DNA of 64,000 nt from Clostridiales bacterium UBA6114 (GTDB taxonomy: Bacteria > Bacillota > Clostridia > Oscillospirales > Butyricicoccaceae). Positions 1-8,135 of this stretch are shown piece by piece. The position numbers and the translations under genes were made by a program. The notes below the pieces were generated by a model. It saw nothing but the letters and a program-made list of their open reading frames with translations, did not search any database and was not told the origin of the DNA. Numbering within the stretch: position 1 is the stretch's first letter; the number at the start of each line of letters is the position of its first letter. The stretch spans positions 17,192 to 81,191 of the forward strand of contig DIWE01000025.1 of NCBI GenBank assembly GCA_002423435.1, given 5' to 3'.

Positions 1-856
1 AGCCGATGCCCGCCATAATCGCCGTCGGCGTTGCCAGCACCAGGGCGCAGGGGCAGAATACAACCAGTATGGTGACGGCGCGGATGATCTCGCGTGTGAT
101 CAGTCCGGTGGCCGCGGCGGACAAAAGCGCGATCACCACGATCCAGGTTGCCCATCTGTCCGCGATTCCGACGATCTTTGCCTTGCCGGCGTCCGCCGAC
201 TGCACAAGCCGGATCATCCTCTGGAGGGAACTGTCCTCGCCGACTTTTCCGGCCCTCATATCAAACGTGCCGAACTGGTTGACCGTTCCGCTTAAGACCT
301 CGTCTCCGGCGCTTTTGTCCACCGGCAGCGATTCGCCCGTCATCACGGCCTGATTGACGGAGGACTGGCCGCTTATAATCACGCCGTCTACGGCGATGGT
401 TTCGCCCGCGAGCACGCGCAGGGTGTCGCCGACGCTTACCTGCTCGGCGGGAACGATGCTCTCCGATCCGTCCCGGACCACCCTTGCCGTGCGGGGCGTC
501 AGATGTACAAGCCTCTCAATGCCCGCGCGGGCCTTTTTAACGGTCCGTTCCTCGAGCATTGCGCCGATTGCCATGATAAAAGCGACCTCGCCCGCCGCGA
601 AAATTTCCCCGATCATCACCGAGGCGACCAGGGCGATGGAGACAAGCACGTCGGCTTTGATGTCGAACGAGCGGACAAGGCCGACGATCGCCCCTTTCAA
701 GATGGGAAAGCCGCAGAGGACGATCGATATCCAGGCGGCGTTTACCGGCAGCGCGCCGATGTCGAAAAAGCTGACGATCAGGGAAAGCCCCGACAGGATC
801 AGAAACAGGGCGGAGCGTTTTTCGCCGTTTGCCAAAAAATCTCTGAAAATCTTCAT
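1..856 (-). CDS. P1B-type heavy-metal-transporting ATPase, C-terminus outside window
   Basis: This is the N-terminal 285 codons of a metal-efflux P-type ATPase; the phosphorylation and nucleotide-binding domain lies beyond base 1. Translating the minus strand shows membrane helices from about residue 15, the actuator-domain TGES motif at 173-176, and the transmembrane metal-binding motif CPC at 268-270 followed by ALVLATPTA, all diagnostic of P1B ATPases. There is no N-terminal HMA metal-binding domain. The ATG at 856 is chosen because an in-frame TAG lies two codons upstream; a short upstream ORF overlaps it by ATGA. The CsoR-like operator at its promoter suggests copper (inference); the sequence alone does not fix the metal. 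Confidence 0.9.
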   Translation of the reverse strand, partial: MKIFRDFLANGEKRSALFLILSGLSLIVSFFDIGALPVNAAWISIVLCGFPILKGAIVGLVRSFDIKADVLVSIALVASVMIGEIFAAGEVAFIMAIGAMLEERTVKKARAGIERLVHLTPRTARVVRDGSESIVPAEQVSVGDTLRVLAGETIAVDGVIISGQSSVNQAVMTGESLPVDKSAGDEVLSGTVNQFGTFDMRAGKVGEDSSLQRMIRLVQSADAGKAKIVGIADRWATWIVVIALLSAAATGLITREIIRAVTILVVFCPCALVLATPTAIMAGIG

Positions 857-945
857 TTTTCCCTAGCCCATCCTTGAAAAGTGCTCAACCGCTTTGACAA
901 AATCGGCGATGGTTTTTCCGCTGGAATATCCATGCATTGCCGCAT
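853..945 (-). CDS. Possible 30-codon leader ORF coupled to the ATPase
   Basis: A short minus-strand ORF begins with ATG at 945, eight bases after a GGAGGG ribosome site, and ends in a TGA that overlaps the ATPase ATG as ATGA. The peptide starts MRQCMDIP and has no recognisable domain. The ATPase start itself has only a weak ribosome site, so translational coupling through this ORF is plausible. A second overlapping frame (ATG at 937) is also open but its ribosome site is too distant. It may be a non-functional leader. Confidence 0.3.
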   Translation of the reverse strand: MRQCMDIPAEKPSPILSKRLSTFQGWAREK

Positions 946-979
946 TTCTTGAGCCCTCCCATATTTGTATTTTCAACTG

Positions 980-996
980 ATACCCTATAGGGGTAT
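980..996 (-). promoter_or_regulatory. CsoR-like operator
   Basis: The near-perfect dyad TACCCTATAGGGGTA (981-995) resembles Cu(I)-sensing CsoR operators of Firmicutes. It sits at the predicted transcription start of the minus-strand ATPase, as expected for repression. No csoR gene is visible in this window. Confidence 0.5.
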
Positions 997-1002
997 GGGT
1001 AT

Positions 1003-1031
1003 AGGTTAGCATGTGCAAACCAAAATGTCAA
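1003..1031 (-). promoter_or_regulatory. Sigma-A-type promoter for the minus-strand ATPase
   Basis: On the minus strand a perfect TTGACA (-35, 1031-1026) is followed by 17 bases and TAACCT (-10, 1008-1003). Transcription would begin near 995, inside the CsoR-like dyad. Confidence 0.6.
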
Positions 1032-1111
1032 GAAGCCGCCTGAAAAAAATTGTATGGCTGCCATCCCGGAGACGGACCGCAAAAGACACCGCAAAAATTT
1101 GCGATAATCTA

Positions 1112-1160
1112 TTGACATCCGGATTCGTTTGTATATAATAATAGTTGAACGATGATTCAA
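1112..1160 (+). promoter_or_regulatory. cadC promoter with SmtB/CadC-type operator
   Basis: TTGACA at 1112-1117 and TATAAT at 1134-1139 are separated by 16 bases. Just downstream, 1146-1159 reads TGAA-CGATGA-TTCA, matching the TGAA-N6-TTCA core bound by ArsR/SmtB-family metal sensors. CadC binding here would block its own cadC-cadA transcript. Confidence 0.7.
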
Positions 1161-1186
1161 CTGTTCGATCTTGGATGGGGGCTATT

Positions 1187-1552
1187 ATGAGCACATATAC
1201 TGCCGATTTTGACCGATGCGATTGCGACATCATTCATGAAGCCGTTGTGAATGATGTGCGGGAGCATATGCCGGAGGAAGAAACGCTTCTGGATCTCGCC
1301 GACCTGTTCAAGGTGTTCGGGGACTCGACGCGGGTTAAAATCATCTGCGCGCTGTTTCGTGCCGAGATGTGTGTCTGCGATATTGCGGTGCTTCTCGGAA
1401 TGACCAAATCGGCGATATCGCATCAGCTCCGGGTCCTCAGACAGGCGAAACTTGTAAAATACCGCAGAGAGGGCAAAATCGTTTACTATTCCCTGGATGA
1501 CGAGCATGTCGAAAATATTTTCAAACAGGGCTTGCTCCATATCACCGAATAA
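1187..1552 (+). CDS. cadC: ArsR/SmtB-family metal-responsive repressor, CadC-like
   Basis: A 121-residue winged-helix repressor expected to leave DNA when it binds Cd, Pb or Zn. The N-terminus carries C11 and C13 and the recognition-helix region carries C62-V-C64-D, together the Cys set of the CadC alpha3N site. The helix-turn-helix spans about 65-86 (GMTKSAISHQLRVL). D105, H107 and H118 near the C-terminus could form a second, alpha5-type site. The ATG at 1187 follows GGATGGGGG; an earlier in-frame TTG at 1145 lies inside the operator and is unlikely. It precedes cadA by 139 bases. Confidence 0.9.
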   Translation: MSTYTADFDRCDCDIIHEAVVNDVREHMPEEETLLDLADLFKVFGDSTRVKIICALFRAEMCVCDIAVLLGMTKSAISHQLRVLRQAKLVKYRREGKIVYYSLDDEHVENIFKQGLLHITE

Positions 1553-1691
1553 TATGCTGTTATGAGGAAAAGAGTATTTTTTTGCCCTTTCAGTTGAATA
1601 CATACTCAATTGTTCATTTGTTGCAAGAATAGATTGTTGCCTTTCACCGCGATAAACAGGAAACGGTACTAAAAGGATGGGAGAGGTTTTT

Positions 1692-4040
1692 ATGGATGCT
1701 GCGATTAAAAAAGAGTATATCTTGGACGGCCTTTGCTGCGGCAACTGCGCCGCGAAAATTGAGCGGGAGATCGGAAAGCTTCAGGGCGTATCCTTAGCGT
1801 CGGTCGATTTCGTTTCAAAGACCCTTACCATGGAAATCTTAAATGCGCAGTCGCTCGACAGCCTGGTCGAACAGGCAAATTCAATCGTAAAGCGGTGCGA
1901 TTCTGATATTGTCGTCAAGGAGAAGGAGACCTTTGTGCCCGGAAGAAAGGCGATCCGCCTAAAGGGGCTTTGTTGCGCAGACTGCGCCCGGAGGATTGAG
2001 GAGGAGGCCGGAAAGATTGACGGCGTGTCGTCGGCATCGGTCGATTTCGTTTCCCAAACGCTGACCATAGAAGTATTCGACAGGAAAAAGCTGCCCGCCA
2101 TCGCAAGACAGGCCGCCCGGATCGCGGTGGAAATTGAGCCGGAAATCGAAATTTCCTATTCCGAACAGAATACCGACGACCCCGCGCGAAAGCGGAGGAG
2201 AAGGCTGTATCGGATTTCCCTTTGCGCGGGCGCGGCAATATTCGCCGCAGCCATGCTCCTTCAAGTCTCCGGCGCGCTGAGACTCCCCCTGTTTCTTTTA
2301 AGCTATCTTCTGGTCGGGGGAGAGGTCGTGCTCAGAGCCTGCAAAAACATTTCAAAAGGGCAGGTCTTCGATGAAAACTTCCTGATGAGCGTCGCGACCA
2401 TCGGCGCCTTCGCAATCGGCGAATACCCCGAGGGCGTCGCCGTCATGCTCTTTTACCAGGTTGGAGAGCTGTTCCAGCGCATCGCCGTCAACCGCTCCCG
2501 CAGGTCAATATCCGCGCTGATCAATATTCGCCCGGATTTCGCAAATCTGAAAATCGGAGACGAAATACGAAGGGTATCGCCCGAGGAAGTGGGGGTCGGC
2601 GACCTGATCGTCGTCAGGCCGGGGGAGAAGATCCCGCTTGACGGCAGGGTCACAGACGGAAAAGCCTCTCTCGACACCTCAGCGCTGACCGGCGAATCCG
2701 TCCCGCGCGACGTCGAACCCGGCAGCGAGGTTTTGTCGGGGTCGATCAGTAAAAACGGCCTTTTGACCATCGAGGTGTCCAAGGAATTCGGCGAGTCGAC
2801 CGTTTCCAAGATTTTAGACCTGGTGCAGAATGCCGGCAGCCGGAAAGCTCCCACCGAGAACTTTATCACAAAATTCGCAAGGTACTATACGCCTTTTATT
2901 GTGTTTGCCGCCCTCGCGCTTGCAATAATTCCGCCTCTTGTCATCCCCGGCGCCGCGTTTTCGGACTGGATAAACCGCGCGCTGGTGTTTTTGGTGGTAT
3001 CGTGCCCGTGTGCTCTGGTGATTTCCATTCCGTTGAGCTTCTTCGGCGGGATCGGAGGCGCTTCGAAAAACGGCATTTTGATCAAGGGCAGCAATTACCT
3101 GGAGGCGCTCAACAATGTCGATACGGTGGTGTTCGACAAGACGGGCACATTGACCAAGGGCATTTTCAAGGTCACGCAGACCGCGCCCGCAAACGGCTAT
3201 ACGCAGGATCAGCTGCTTTATTACGCCGCGCATGCCGAAGGCAATTCCAATCACCCCATCGCCGCCTCCATACGAAAGGCTTACAACGTGGAGCTCGACG
3301 CGCGGATCATCTCGGAGCATGAAGAGCTGCCCGGACTGGGCGTCCGGGTCAAGGTGGACGGCAAGACGGTGCTCGCCGGAAACGGCAGACTGCTCGAAGA
3401 AGAGAACATTGCCTTTGGGAGGACGGACGAGGCGGGGACCGCTGTTTATCTCGCGGTCGACGGAACCTTTGCAGGCTCGATCGTGATTTCCGACGAACTG
3501 AAGCCGGACAGCAAAAAGGCCGTCGGCGACTTAAAAGCCGCCGGGGTGAAAAGCATCGTCATGCTTACGGGAGACAGCAGGGCTGTGGGCGAGAAGGTTG
3601 CGCGTCAGATCGGGCTCGACGAGGTCTATTCCGATCTGCTCCCCGACCAGAAGGTAGCAAAGCTGGAGCTTTTGGAGAAAAAGAAAGCGGTCAGGGGAAA
3701 GCTGGTCTTTATCGGCGACGGCATAAACGACGCCCCCGTTCTTGCCCGGGCGGATGTCGGCATCGCCATGGGAGGGCTCGGCTCCGACGCGGCGATCGAG
3801 GCGTCCGACGTGGTGCTGATGACCGATGAGCCTTCAAAGCTTGTGACGGCTATCCGCATCGCGAGAAAAACGCGCAATATCGTATGGCAGAACATCGTTT
3901 TTGCGCTGGGCGTGAAAGCGGTGATCCTCGTTCTCGGCGCTTTCGGCATTGCGACCATGTGGGAAGCGGTGTTCGGCGACGTGGGCGTCGCGGTGATCGC
4001 GGTTCTCAACGCGATGAGGGCGATGCGGACCGTGAAATAG
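1692..4040 (+). CDS. cadA: Cadmium/zinc-exporting P1B ATPase CadA
   Basis: A 782-residue inner-membrane pump using ATP to export divalent soft metals. Two N-terminal HMA-like domains carry CCGNC (15-19) and CCADC (about 93-97), where classical HMA domains have CxxC. Then follow membrane helices, TGES (333-336), the CPC channel motif (438-440), the phosphorylated aspartate D482 in DKTGT, an HP motif in SNHPIA, and GDGINDAP near 675. Pairing with cadC supports Cd/Zn/Pb rather than Cu. The ATG at 1692 follows GGGAGAGG; an ATG 15 bases upstream has a poorer site. Length is usual for a two-HMA CadA. Confidence 0.92.
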   Translation: MDAAIKKEYILDGLCCGNCAAKIEREIGKLQGVSLASVDFVSKTLTMEILNAQSLDSLVEQANSIVKRCDSDIVVKEKETFVPGRKAIRLKGLCCADCARRIEEEAGKIDGVSSASVDFVSQTLTIEVFDRKKLPAIARQAARIAVEIEPEIEISYSEQNTDDPARKRRRRLYRISLCAGAAIFAAAMLLQVSGALRLPLFLLSYLLVGGEVVLRACKNISKGQVFDENFLMSVATIGAFAIGEYPEGVAVMLFYQVGELFQRIAVNRSRRSISALINIRPDFANLKIGDEIRRVSPEEVGVGDLIVVRPGEKIPLDGRVTDGKASLDTSALTGESVPRDVEPGSEVLSGSISKNGLLTIEVSKEFGESTVSKILDLVQNAGSRKAPTENFITKFARYYTPFIVFAALALAIIPPLVIPGAAFSDWINRALVFLVVSCPCALVISIPLSFFGGIGGASKNGILIKGSNYLEALNNVDTVVFDKTGTLTKGIFKVTQTAPANGYTQDQLLYYAAHAEGNSNHPIAASIRKAYNVELDARIISEHEELPGLGVRVKVDGKTVLAGNGRLLEEENIAFGRTDEAGTAVYLAVDGTFAGSIVISDELKPDSKKAVGDLKAAGVKSIVMLTGDSRAVGEKVARQIGLDEVYSDLLPDQKVAKLELLEKKKAVRGKLVFIGDGINDAPVLARADVGIAMGGLGSDAAIEASDVVLMTDEPSKLVTAIRIARKTRNIVWQNIVFALGVKAVILVLGAFGIATMWEAVFGDVGVAVIAVLNAMRAMRTVK

Positions 4041-4062
4041 CAGACGCGCCGATCCCGGATAC

Positions 4063-4112
4063 AAAAAGCAATCGTTAATACCGCTAAAAACGCGGCTTTA
4101 TCGGTTGCTTTT
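4063..4112 (+). terminator. Terminator after cadA
   Basis: AAAAAGCAA (4063-4071) pairs with TTGCTTTTT (4104-4112), with an internal CCGC/GCGG stem. The descending arm ends in a T-run, so this looks intrinsic and may work in both directions. Confidence 0.7.
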
Positions 4113-4260
4113 TTATCGGTGCCCAAACCGCCCGTCACGTTTTTAATAGACGATCATGTACTTTGGATGAAATTTATGGTAAACTGTTTGATAACAATAC
4201 GGCGGTCTTCCGAACCGGGAAGAATAAAAGCTCTTTTAAAATTGACAGAAAGGAAGTGAA

Positions 4261-5766
4261 GTGCATTTGAATGTGCTTTCGCAGAAACTGAAAGAAGCCC
4301 TGTTTTCCGTGCTCCCGATCACTGCAATCGTAGTGCTGCTGAACTTTACGATTACGCCGCTTGAGATACCCGTGCTGCTGCGTTTCCTGATCGGGGCGCT
4401 GTTGATCGTCCTGGGTCTCGCGCTCTTTTTATTCGGCGTCGAGATCGGCATTGACCCAATCGGCCATCTGATGGGAGGCGTTCTGGCCAAAAGCAATCGG
4501 ATCTGGATGGTAGGTGCCGGCGGCGTACTGCTCGGTTTTTTTATATCCGTCGCGGAGCCCGATCTGCATATCCTCGCGGGGCAGGTCGATTTTGTCACCT
4601 CCGGGGTGATAACGAAGACAACCATTGTTGTCATTGTATCCGTGGGAATCGCGGTCATGCTTTCACTTGGCCTTGTCAGGATCGTTTATAATGTTCCTTT
4701 ATATAAGGTCTTAACGGCGCTGTATCTCATCATTTTCGCACTCTCCCTGTTTACGTCGCCCGAGTTTCTGGCCATCTCCTTCGACGCCTCGGGCGCCACG
4801 ACCGGCGCCTTGACCGTACCCTTTATTCTGGCGCTTTCAATGGGCGTTTCCGCCCTGAAAAAAGACAGCAAGGCGTCCGAAAAGGACAGCTTCGGTCTGG
4901 TTGCGATTACGTCCACCGGCGCGATCATTTCGGTTATGGTCATGAGCATCCTTCTGAAAACGGATCGGATCTCCGCGAATCTTGAGACCGGCGTGACCCG
5001 TTCGCCTGAAATACTTGCGCCGTTTGCGCAAAAGCTGCCGTCGATGGCCTATGAAATCCTGATCGCGCTGTATCCGATCCTGATCCTGTTTCTGGTGTTC
5101 CAGGAGCTATCGTTTCACCTGTCAAAAAAGGCCCGGAGAAAAATCCTGATGGGCCTTTTGTATTCCTTTATCGGTCTGTCGCTGTTTTTAACCGGCGTAA
5201 ACGCGGGGTTTATGGATGTCGGCGGCATCATCGGCAATCATATTGCGTCCCTTGACAATAAAGCGTTCCTGGTCATAATCGGGTTTATCCTGGGGCTTTC
5301 CACAATCCTCGCCGAGCCTGCGGTGTATGTGCTGACCAGCCAGATCGAGGCTGTCACCAGCGGTTATGTCAAAAGGAAGATTGTGTTGTCCGCCCTCTCC
5401 GTCGGAGTCGGCGTCGCGGTCGCCCTCTCGATGGTCAGAATTCTGGTTCCCGGGCTTAAGCTATGGCATTACCTTTTGCCGGGATATGTTGCGTCGGTCG
5501 CTATGGCCTATATTGTCCCCAAGCTGTTTGTGGGCATTGCGTTCGATTCGGGCGGCGTCGCCTCGGGCCCCATGACCGCGACCTTTATTCTGGCGTATGC
5601 GCAGGGCGCAGCCGAAGCGATAGCCGGGGCGGACGTTTTGATCGACGGCTTCGGGATCATTTCCATGGTGGCTATGACGCCGCTGATCGCCCTGCAGATT
5701 TTAGGCTTGATTTATAAAAGGAAGTCCCGAAAAGGAGGCCTCGAGGAAAATGGAATACATCCCTGA
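4261..5766 (+). CDS. DUF1538 integral membrane protein, putative transporter
   Basis: A 501-residue, almost entirely hydrophobic protein built as two similar halves. The halves share motif pairs such as SVAEPDLHILAGQVD versus ILAEPAVYVLTSQIE, and SFDASGATTGALTVPFILA versus AFDSGGVASGPMTATFILA, as expected for a tandem DUF1538 protein with inverted or direct pseudo-symmetry. The substrate is unknown. The GTG start follows AAGGAAGTG. Its 3' end overlaps by 17 bases a gene for a tandem PII-like protein, which suggests a transporter/PII regulator pair comparable to AmtB-GlnK (inference). Confidence 0.8.
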   Translation: MHLNVLSQKLKEALFSVLPITAIVVLLNFTITPLEIPVLLRFLIGALLIVLGLALFLFGVEIGIDPIGHLMGGVLAKSNRIWMVGAGGVLLGFFISVAEPDLHILAGQVDFVTSGVITKTTIVVIVSVGIAVMLSLGLVRIVYNVPLYKVLTALYLIIFALSLFTSPEFLAISFDASGATTGALTVPFILALSMGVSALKKDSKASEKDSFGLVAITSTGAIISVMVMSILLKTDRISANLETGVTRSPEILAPFAQKLPSMAYEILIALYPILILFLVFQELSFHLSKKARRKILMGLLYSFIGLSLFLTGVNAGFMDVGGIIGNHIASLDNKAFLVIIGFILGLSTILAEPAVYVLTSQIEAVTSGYVKRKIVLSALSVGVGVAVALSMVRILVPGLKLWHYLLPGYVASVAMAYIVPKLFVGIAFDSGGVASGPMTATFILAYAQGAAEAIAGADVLIDGFGIISMVAMTPLIALQILGLIYKRKSRKGGLEENGIHP

Positions 5767-6418
5767 TCAAAAGGAATTTGAATTGATCTATGCCATTGTG
5801 AACAACGGGTCGGGAAGCAAGGTCCTGAGTATTGCAAAGCATAACGGGATATCGGGCGGGACGGTTTTTCTGGGCAAGGGAACCGTTAAAAACCATCTTC
5901 TGGAGCTCTTGGCCCTGGATGACATCCGAAAAGAAATCGTGCTGATGGTATCCGAAAGGAAAACCGCGCATAATGTTCTCGAGATATTAAACCGGGAGCT
6001 CAAATTCAATAAACCGAACCACGGTATTGCCTTTGGCATTCCGGTCGCAGGTATTTGCGGGGCCAGAAGCTGCAACTTCAGTAACAATAACGAAGCAGGA
6101 GGTGTGGAAAGCATAATGTATCAGTCTGTTTTTGCCATCGTGGATAAAGGCAGGGCGGAGGCCGTCATCGACGCCGCGGTCAAAGCGGGCTCCAAAGGCG
6201 GGACGATCATCAACGCCAGGGGGTCCGGAATCCACGAGACCAGCAAGCTCTTTTCGATGGAGATCGAGCCGGAGAAAGAGATTGTCCTGATCATATCGGA
6301 AACCGAACGGACCGACGCAATCGTTTCCTCCATCCGGGAAAATCTCCAGATCGACGAGCCCGGAAAGGGGATCATCTTTGTTCAGAACGTAAACCGGGCC
6401 TACGGGCTATATAAATGA
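5750..6418 (+). CDS. Tandem PII-like (GlnB-fold) regulatory protein
   Basis: A 222-residue soluble protein in which two PII-like domains are fused: about 1-112 and 118-222. Each has the PII pattern of a beta strand leading into a helix (IYAIVNNGSGSKVLSIAKHN; FAIVDKGRAEAVIDAAVKAG), a T-loop-region segment (GISGGTVFLGKG; GSKGGTIINARG) and a C-terminal strand (GIAFGIPVAGI; GIIFVQNVNRAYGL). Classical PII is about 112 residues, one domain, and trimeric. The start lies within the DUF1538 gene behind AAAGGAGG, so the two are co-translated. It probably senses a nucleotide or metabolite and gates the DUF1538 protein (inference). Confidence 0.8.
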   Translation: MEYIPDQKEFELIYAIVNNGSGSKVLSIAKHNGISGGTVFLGKGTVKNHLLELLALDDIRKEIVLMVSERKTAHNVLEILNRELKFNKPNHGIAFGIPVAGICGARSCNFSNNNEAGGVESIMYQSVFAIVDKGRAEAVIDAAVKAGSKGGTIINARGSGIHETSKLFSMEIEPEKEIVLIISETERTDAIVSSIRENLQIDEPGKGIIFVQNVNRAYGLYK

Positions 6419-6437
6419 ACCACATATTACCATAAAA

Positions 6438-6688
6438 TCGGGGGAGATTGCGTCAGCGGCGCACTCCCCCCGACAGAGTGTCGAAAAAGTATATTTTGGG
6501 AATTGGGGCTGCCCTAAAAATGCTTTTAGGGCAGCGAAGCTTCGCGGATTAAAACGCATGTTTCTCACCGCCGTAGGCGGCAACCGAAACATATGCGAGA
6601 CAGACGGCCATGGCAGAATTTTTATCCGTTGTGGCGCCGCGCCGCGTCATGGACGTCTGTTGCAAAACGAAAAATTGTTACAGCCCCT
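6438..6688. repeat. Structured intergenic repeat, copy E1
   Basis: Non-coding and strongly folded. In order: hairpin TCGGGGGAG/CTCCCCCCGA (6438-6473); an end resembling the TIR of E4/E5 in reverse orientation (GTCGAAAAAGTATATTT, from 6479); a perfect 11-bp stem CTGCCCTAAAA/TTTTAGGGCAG (6509-6534); a nested hairpin CGCATGTTTC/GAAACATATGCG enclosing CCGCC/GGCGG (6555-6597); and a long stem pairing 6601-6614 with 6646-6659. The last two match copy E2 at 27.7 kb in layout with changed but complementary arms. The right end GTTACAGCC resembles the opposite TIR. Confidence 0.6.
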
Positions 6689-6814
6689 GATTTATGTTAG
6701 AAGTTTCATGGCGCAAGGGAAATGAGACCATTTGTGGAATAATGGCAGATAATAACCAAGAGGCCAGCCCGAAAACCTGCCCAGATGTTGAAAAGTATGC
6801 TGTTTTTGCCGTCG

Positions 6815-7579
6815 TTAAGCTGTCAGTTTTTCAAACAACTGTCTGCCGGTGCGGTTTTGCTGAATCTTGCCGTGCAGTTTGTTGACATTGTAGCCCATCG
6901 CCATCAGAAGAAGCTTGGTCAAAACCTTTTTGCTGCCGCGAAGCCGGAGCTGCCTGAAACCGTAATCCTGTTTGATGACCCCGAAGGCACCCTCCGCCTA
7001 AATGGAATGGTTCATCCGTAGCAGGACGCCCTTTTCACTGGTGATACGCTCCAGAGACAGCTTGCGCTGCTCAATGAACTTTTTTGAGACCTGAAGCGTC
7101 CTGTTGCCCTTTGACCGGGTACATTTCTTCTTGTACGGGCAACCTTCGCAGCTCTCGCACTGGTAGTAGGTGATCCCACTTTTAAAACCGGACTTGCGCT
7201 CTTACGGTTGCCTACATAAACCGCCTTGAGCGTTTTACCGGCCTGACAGGTATACTCGTCCAGCGCCGCATCATACGCCATGTTTTCCCTCAGCGCCATA
7301 TTGCTCTTGTACCTCTTCGTTTGGACCGCTCGTAATTCTGGGGCTTTAAGTAACATTCGGTCGGTTTACCCTCGAAATATGTATCGTTTCCCTCACTCTC
7401 GTACCCCGCGTCCGCCGTCACATCCCCGTAGCTTCTCCCAAGATGCGCCTCCATATTGTTAAGAAGCGGGATAAGCGCGAGCTGATCACTGCATTCATTG
7501 GAAGCATGCACGCCGGTGATATATTCGCCTTCCACACCAAGCTGGATATTGTAGCCTGGTTTTAACTGTGCGTTGCGCC
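6815..7579 (-). pseudogene. IS1182-like transposase remnant, C-terminal half
   Basis: The minus strand encodes pieces of a DDE transposase in the usual order: NAQLKPGYNIQLGVEGEY, TADAGYES, an internal Cys-rich segment (QCESCEGCPYKKKC), then EGAFGVIKQDYGFRQLRLRG and the C-terminus ending at 6815. The reading frame changes near 7330 and near 7200, and a TAG at 7000-6998 interrupts the Q expected in SIQAEGAFG. The N-terminal half is missing. No terminal inverted repeats were identified. It is certainly inactive. Confidence 0.8.
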
Positions 7580-7597
7580 TTTGTCTGCGTCACGTCG

Positions 7598-7864
7598 CTA
7601 TCGCTCCTGTTCCTTATTTTCCCGCTCGTCCGTCAGGCCGAGCAGATGATCAATGTTTGCCTTGACCGCCACGGCCTCTCGCATTTCCGTTTGTGCGTCG
7701 CGGTCGGCATAGAGGGCCTTTTTCTCCGCCGCCAGTAGGCGGCGTTTTTTTTTGAGCACATCCATTTTGGGGAGCTTTGCCCCGTTCAATATGTCGTTCA
7801 TCATAGCCCGCGCCGCCCGGTAGGTGGCAAGCTCGGCCTCATGCTCAGTCAGATGTTTCCTGCG
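7598..7864 (-). pseudogene. Relaxase C-terminal fragment
   Basis: An open minus-strand frame ending at a TAG (7600-7598) encodes about 88 residues (LTEHEAELATYRAAR, LPKMDVLKKKRRLLAAEKKA, ending DERENKEQER). The charged, helical pattern resembles the C-terminal region of MobA/VirD2-type relaxases of Clostridia conjugative elements. The catalytic N-terminus is absent. It lies directly beside the transposase remnant, so this is a junction of two broken elements. Confidence 0.5.
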
Positions 7865-7910
7865 AGGAAAGCAAAAAAGAGTTTACAATATCACTTTTTG
7901 GATCAAATAT

Positions 7911-7980
7911 GCCATTTTGGCGTGATTAGCATTACAAATTGGCGCTATACAACTTTCTATAGGTATAAGTATAATTATCT
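7911..7980 (+). promoter_or_regulatory. Repeat R1: putative LysR-controlled promoter
   Basis: The first of three copies of a sequence containing TTAGCATTACAAATTGGCG followed by CTATACAACTTT; the others are at 10.3 and 14.0 kb. It contains a TAGC-N13-GCTA dyad and a TATAAT at 7970-7975 without a good -35, as expected of an activator-dependent promoter. It lies upstream of the dehydrogenase at 8136, pointing to the nearby LysR as regulator (inference). Confidence 0.5.
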
Positions 7981-8015
7981 ACGATGTAGTTAAAATACAG
8001 TCGATATGATAGGAA

Positions 8016-8105
8016 AAAGCTTTCCCTCCAGATGAGTACGCCTATCATGCTGTTGACCCCATGGATGTACTTAAGCAGTTGCTCTGCGAATATAAAAAAG
8101 AATAA
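8016..8105 (+). pseudogene. 3' end of an unrecognised gene
   Basis: A short open frame AFPPDEYAYHAVDP...LLCEYKKE ends at TAA 8103-8105, just before the ribosome site of the next gene. It has no start or upstream continuation and looks like the tail of a deleted gene. The family is not recognised. Confidence 0.3.
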
Positions 8106-8135
8106 TCATTAGTACTGATAAAAGGAGCTGGCAAT

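Noticed and set aside
885..1160. 91-codon minus-strand frame upstream of the first ATPase
   Set aside because: It runs through the promoter and the CsoR-like operator and lacks a ribosome site; the 30-codon leader frame fits better.
1157..1744. 195-codon minus-strand frame opposite cadC and the cadA start
   Set aside because: Antisense to an evident repressor gene and covers the operator and ribosome sites; judged a shadow.
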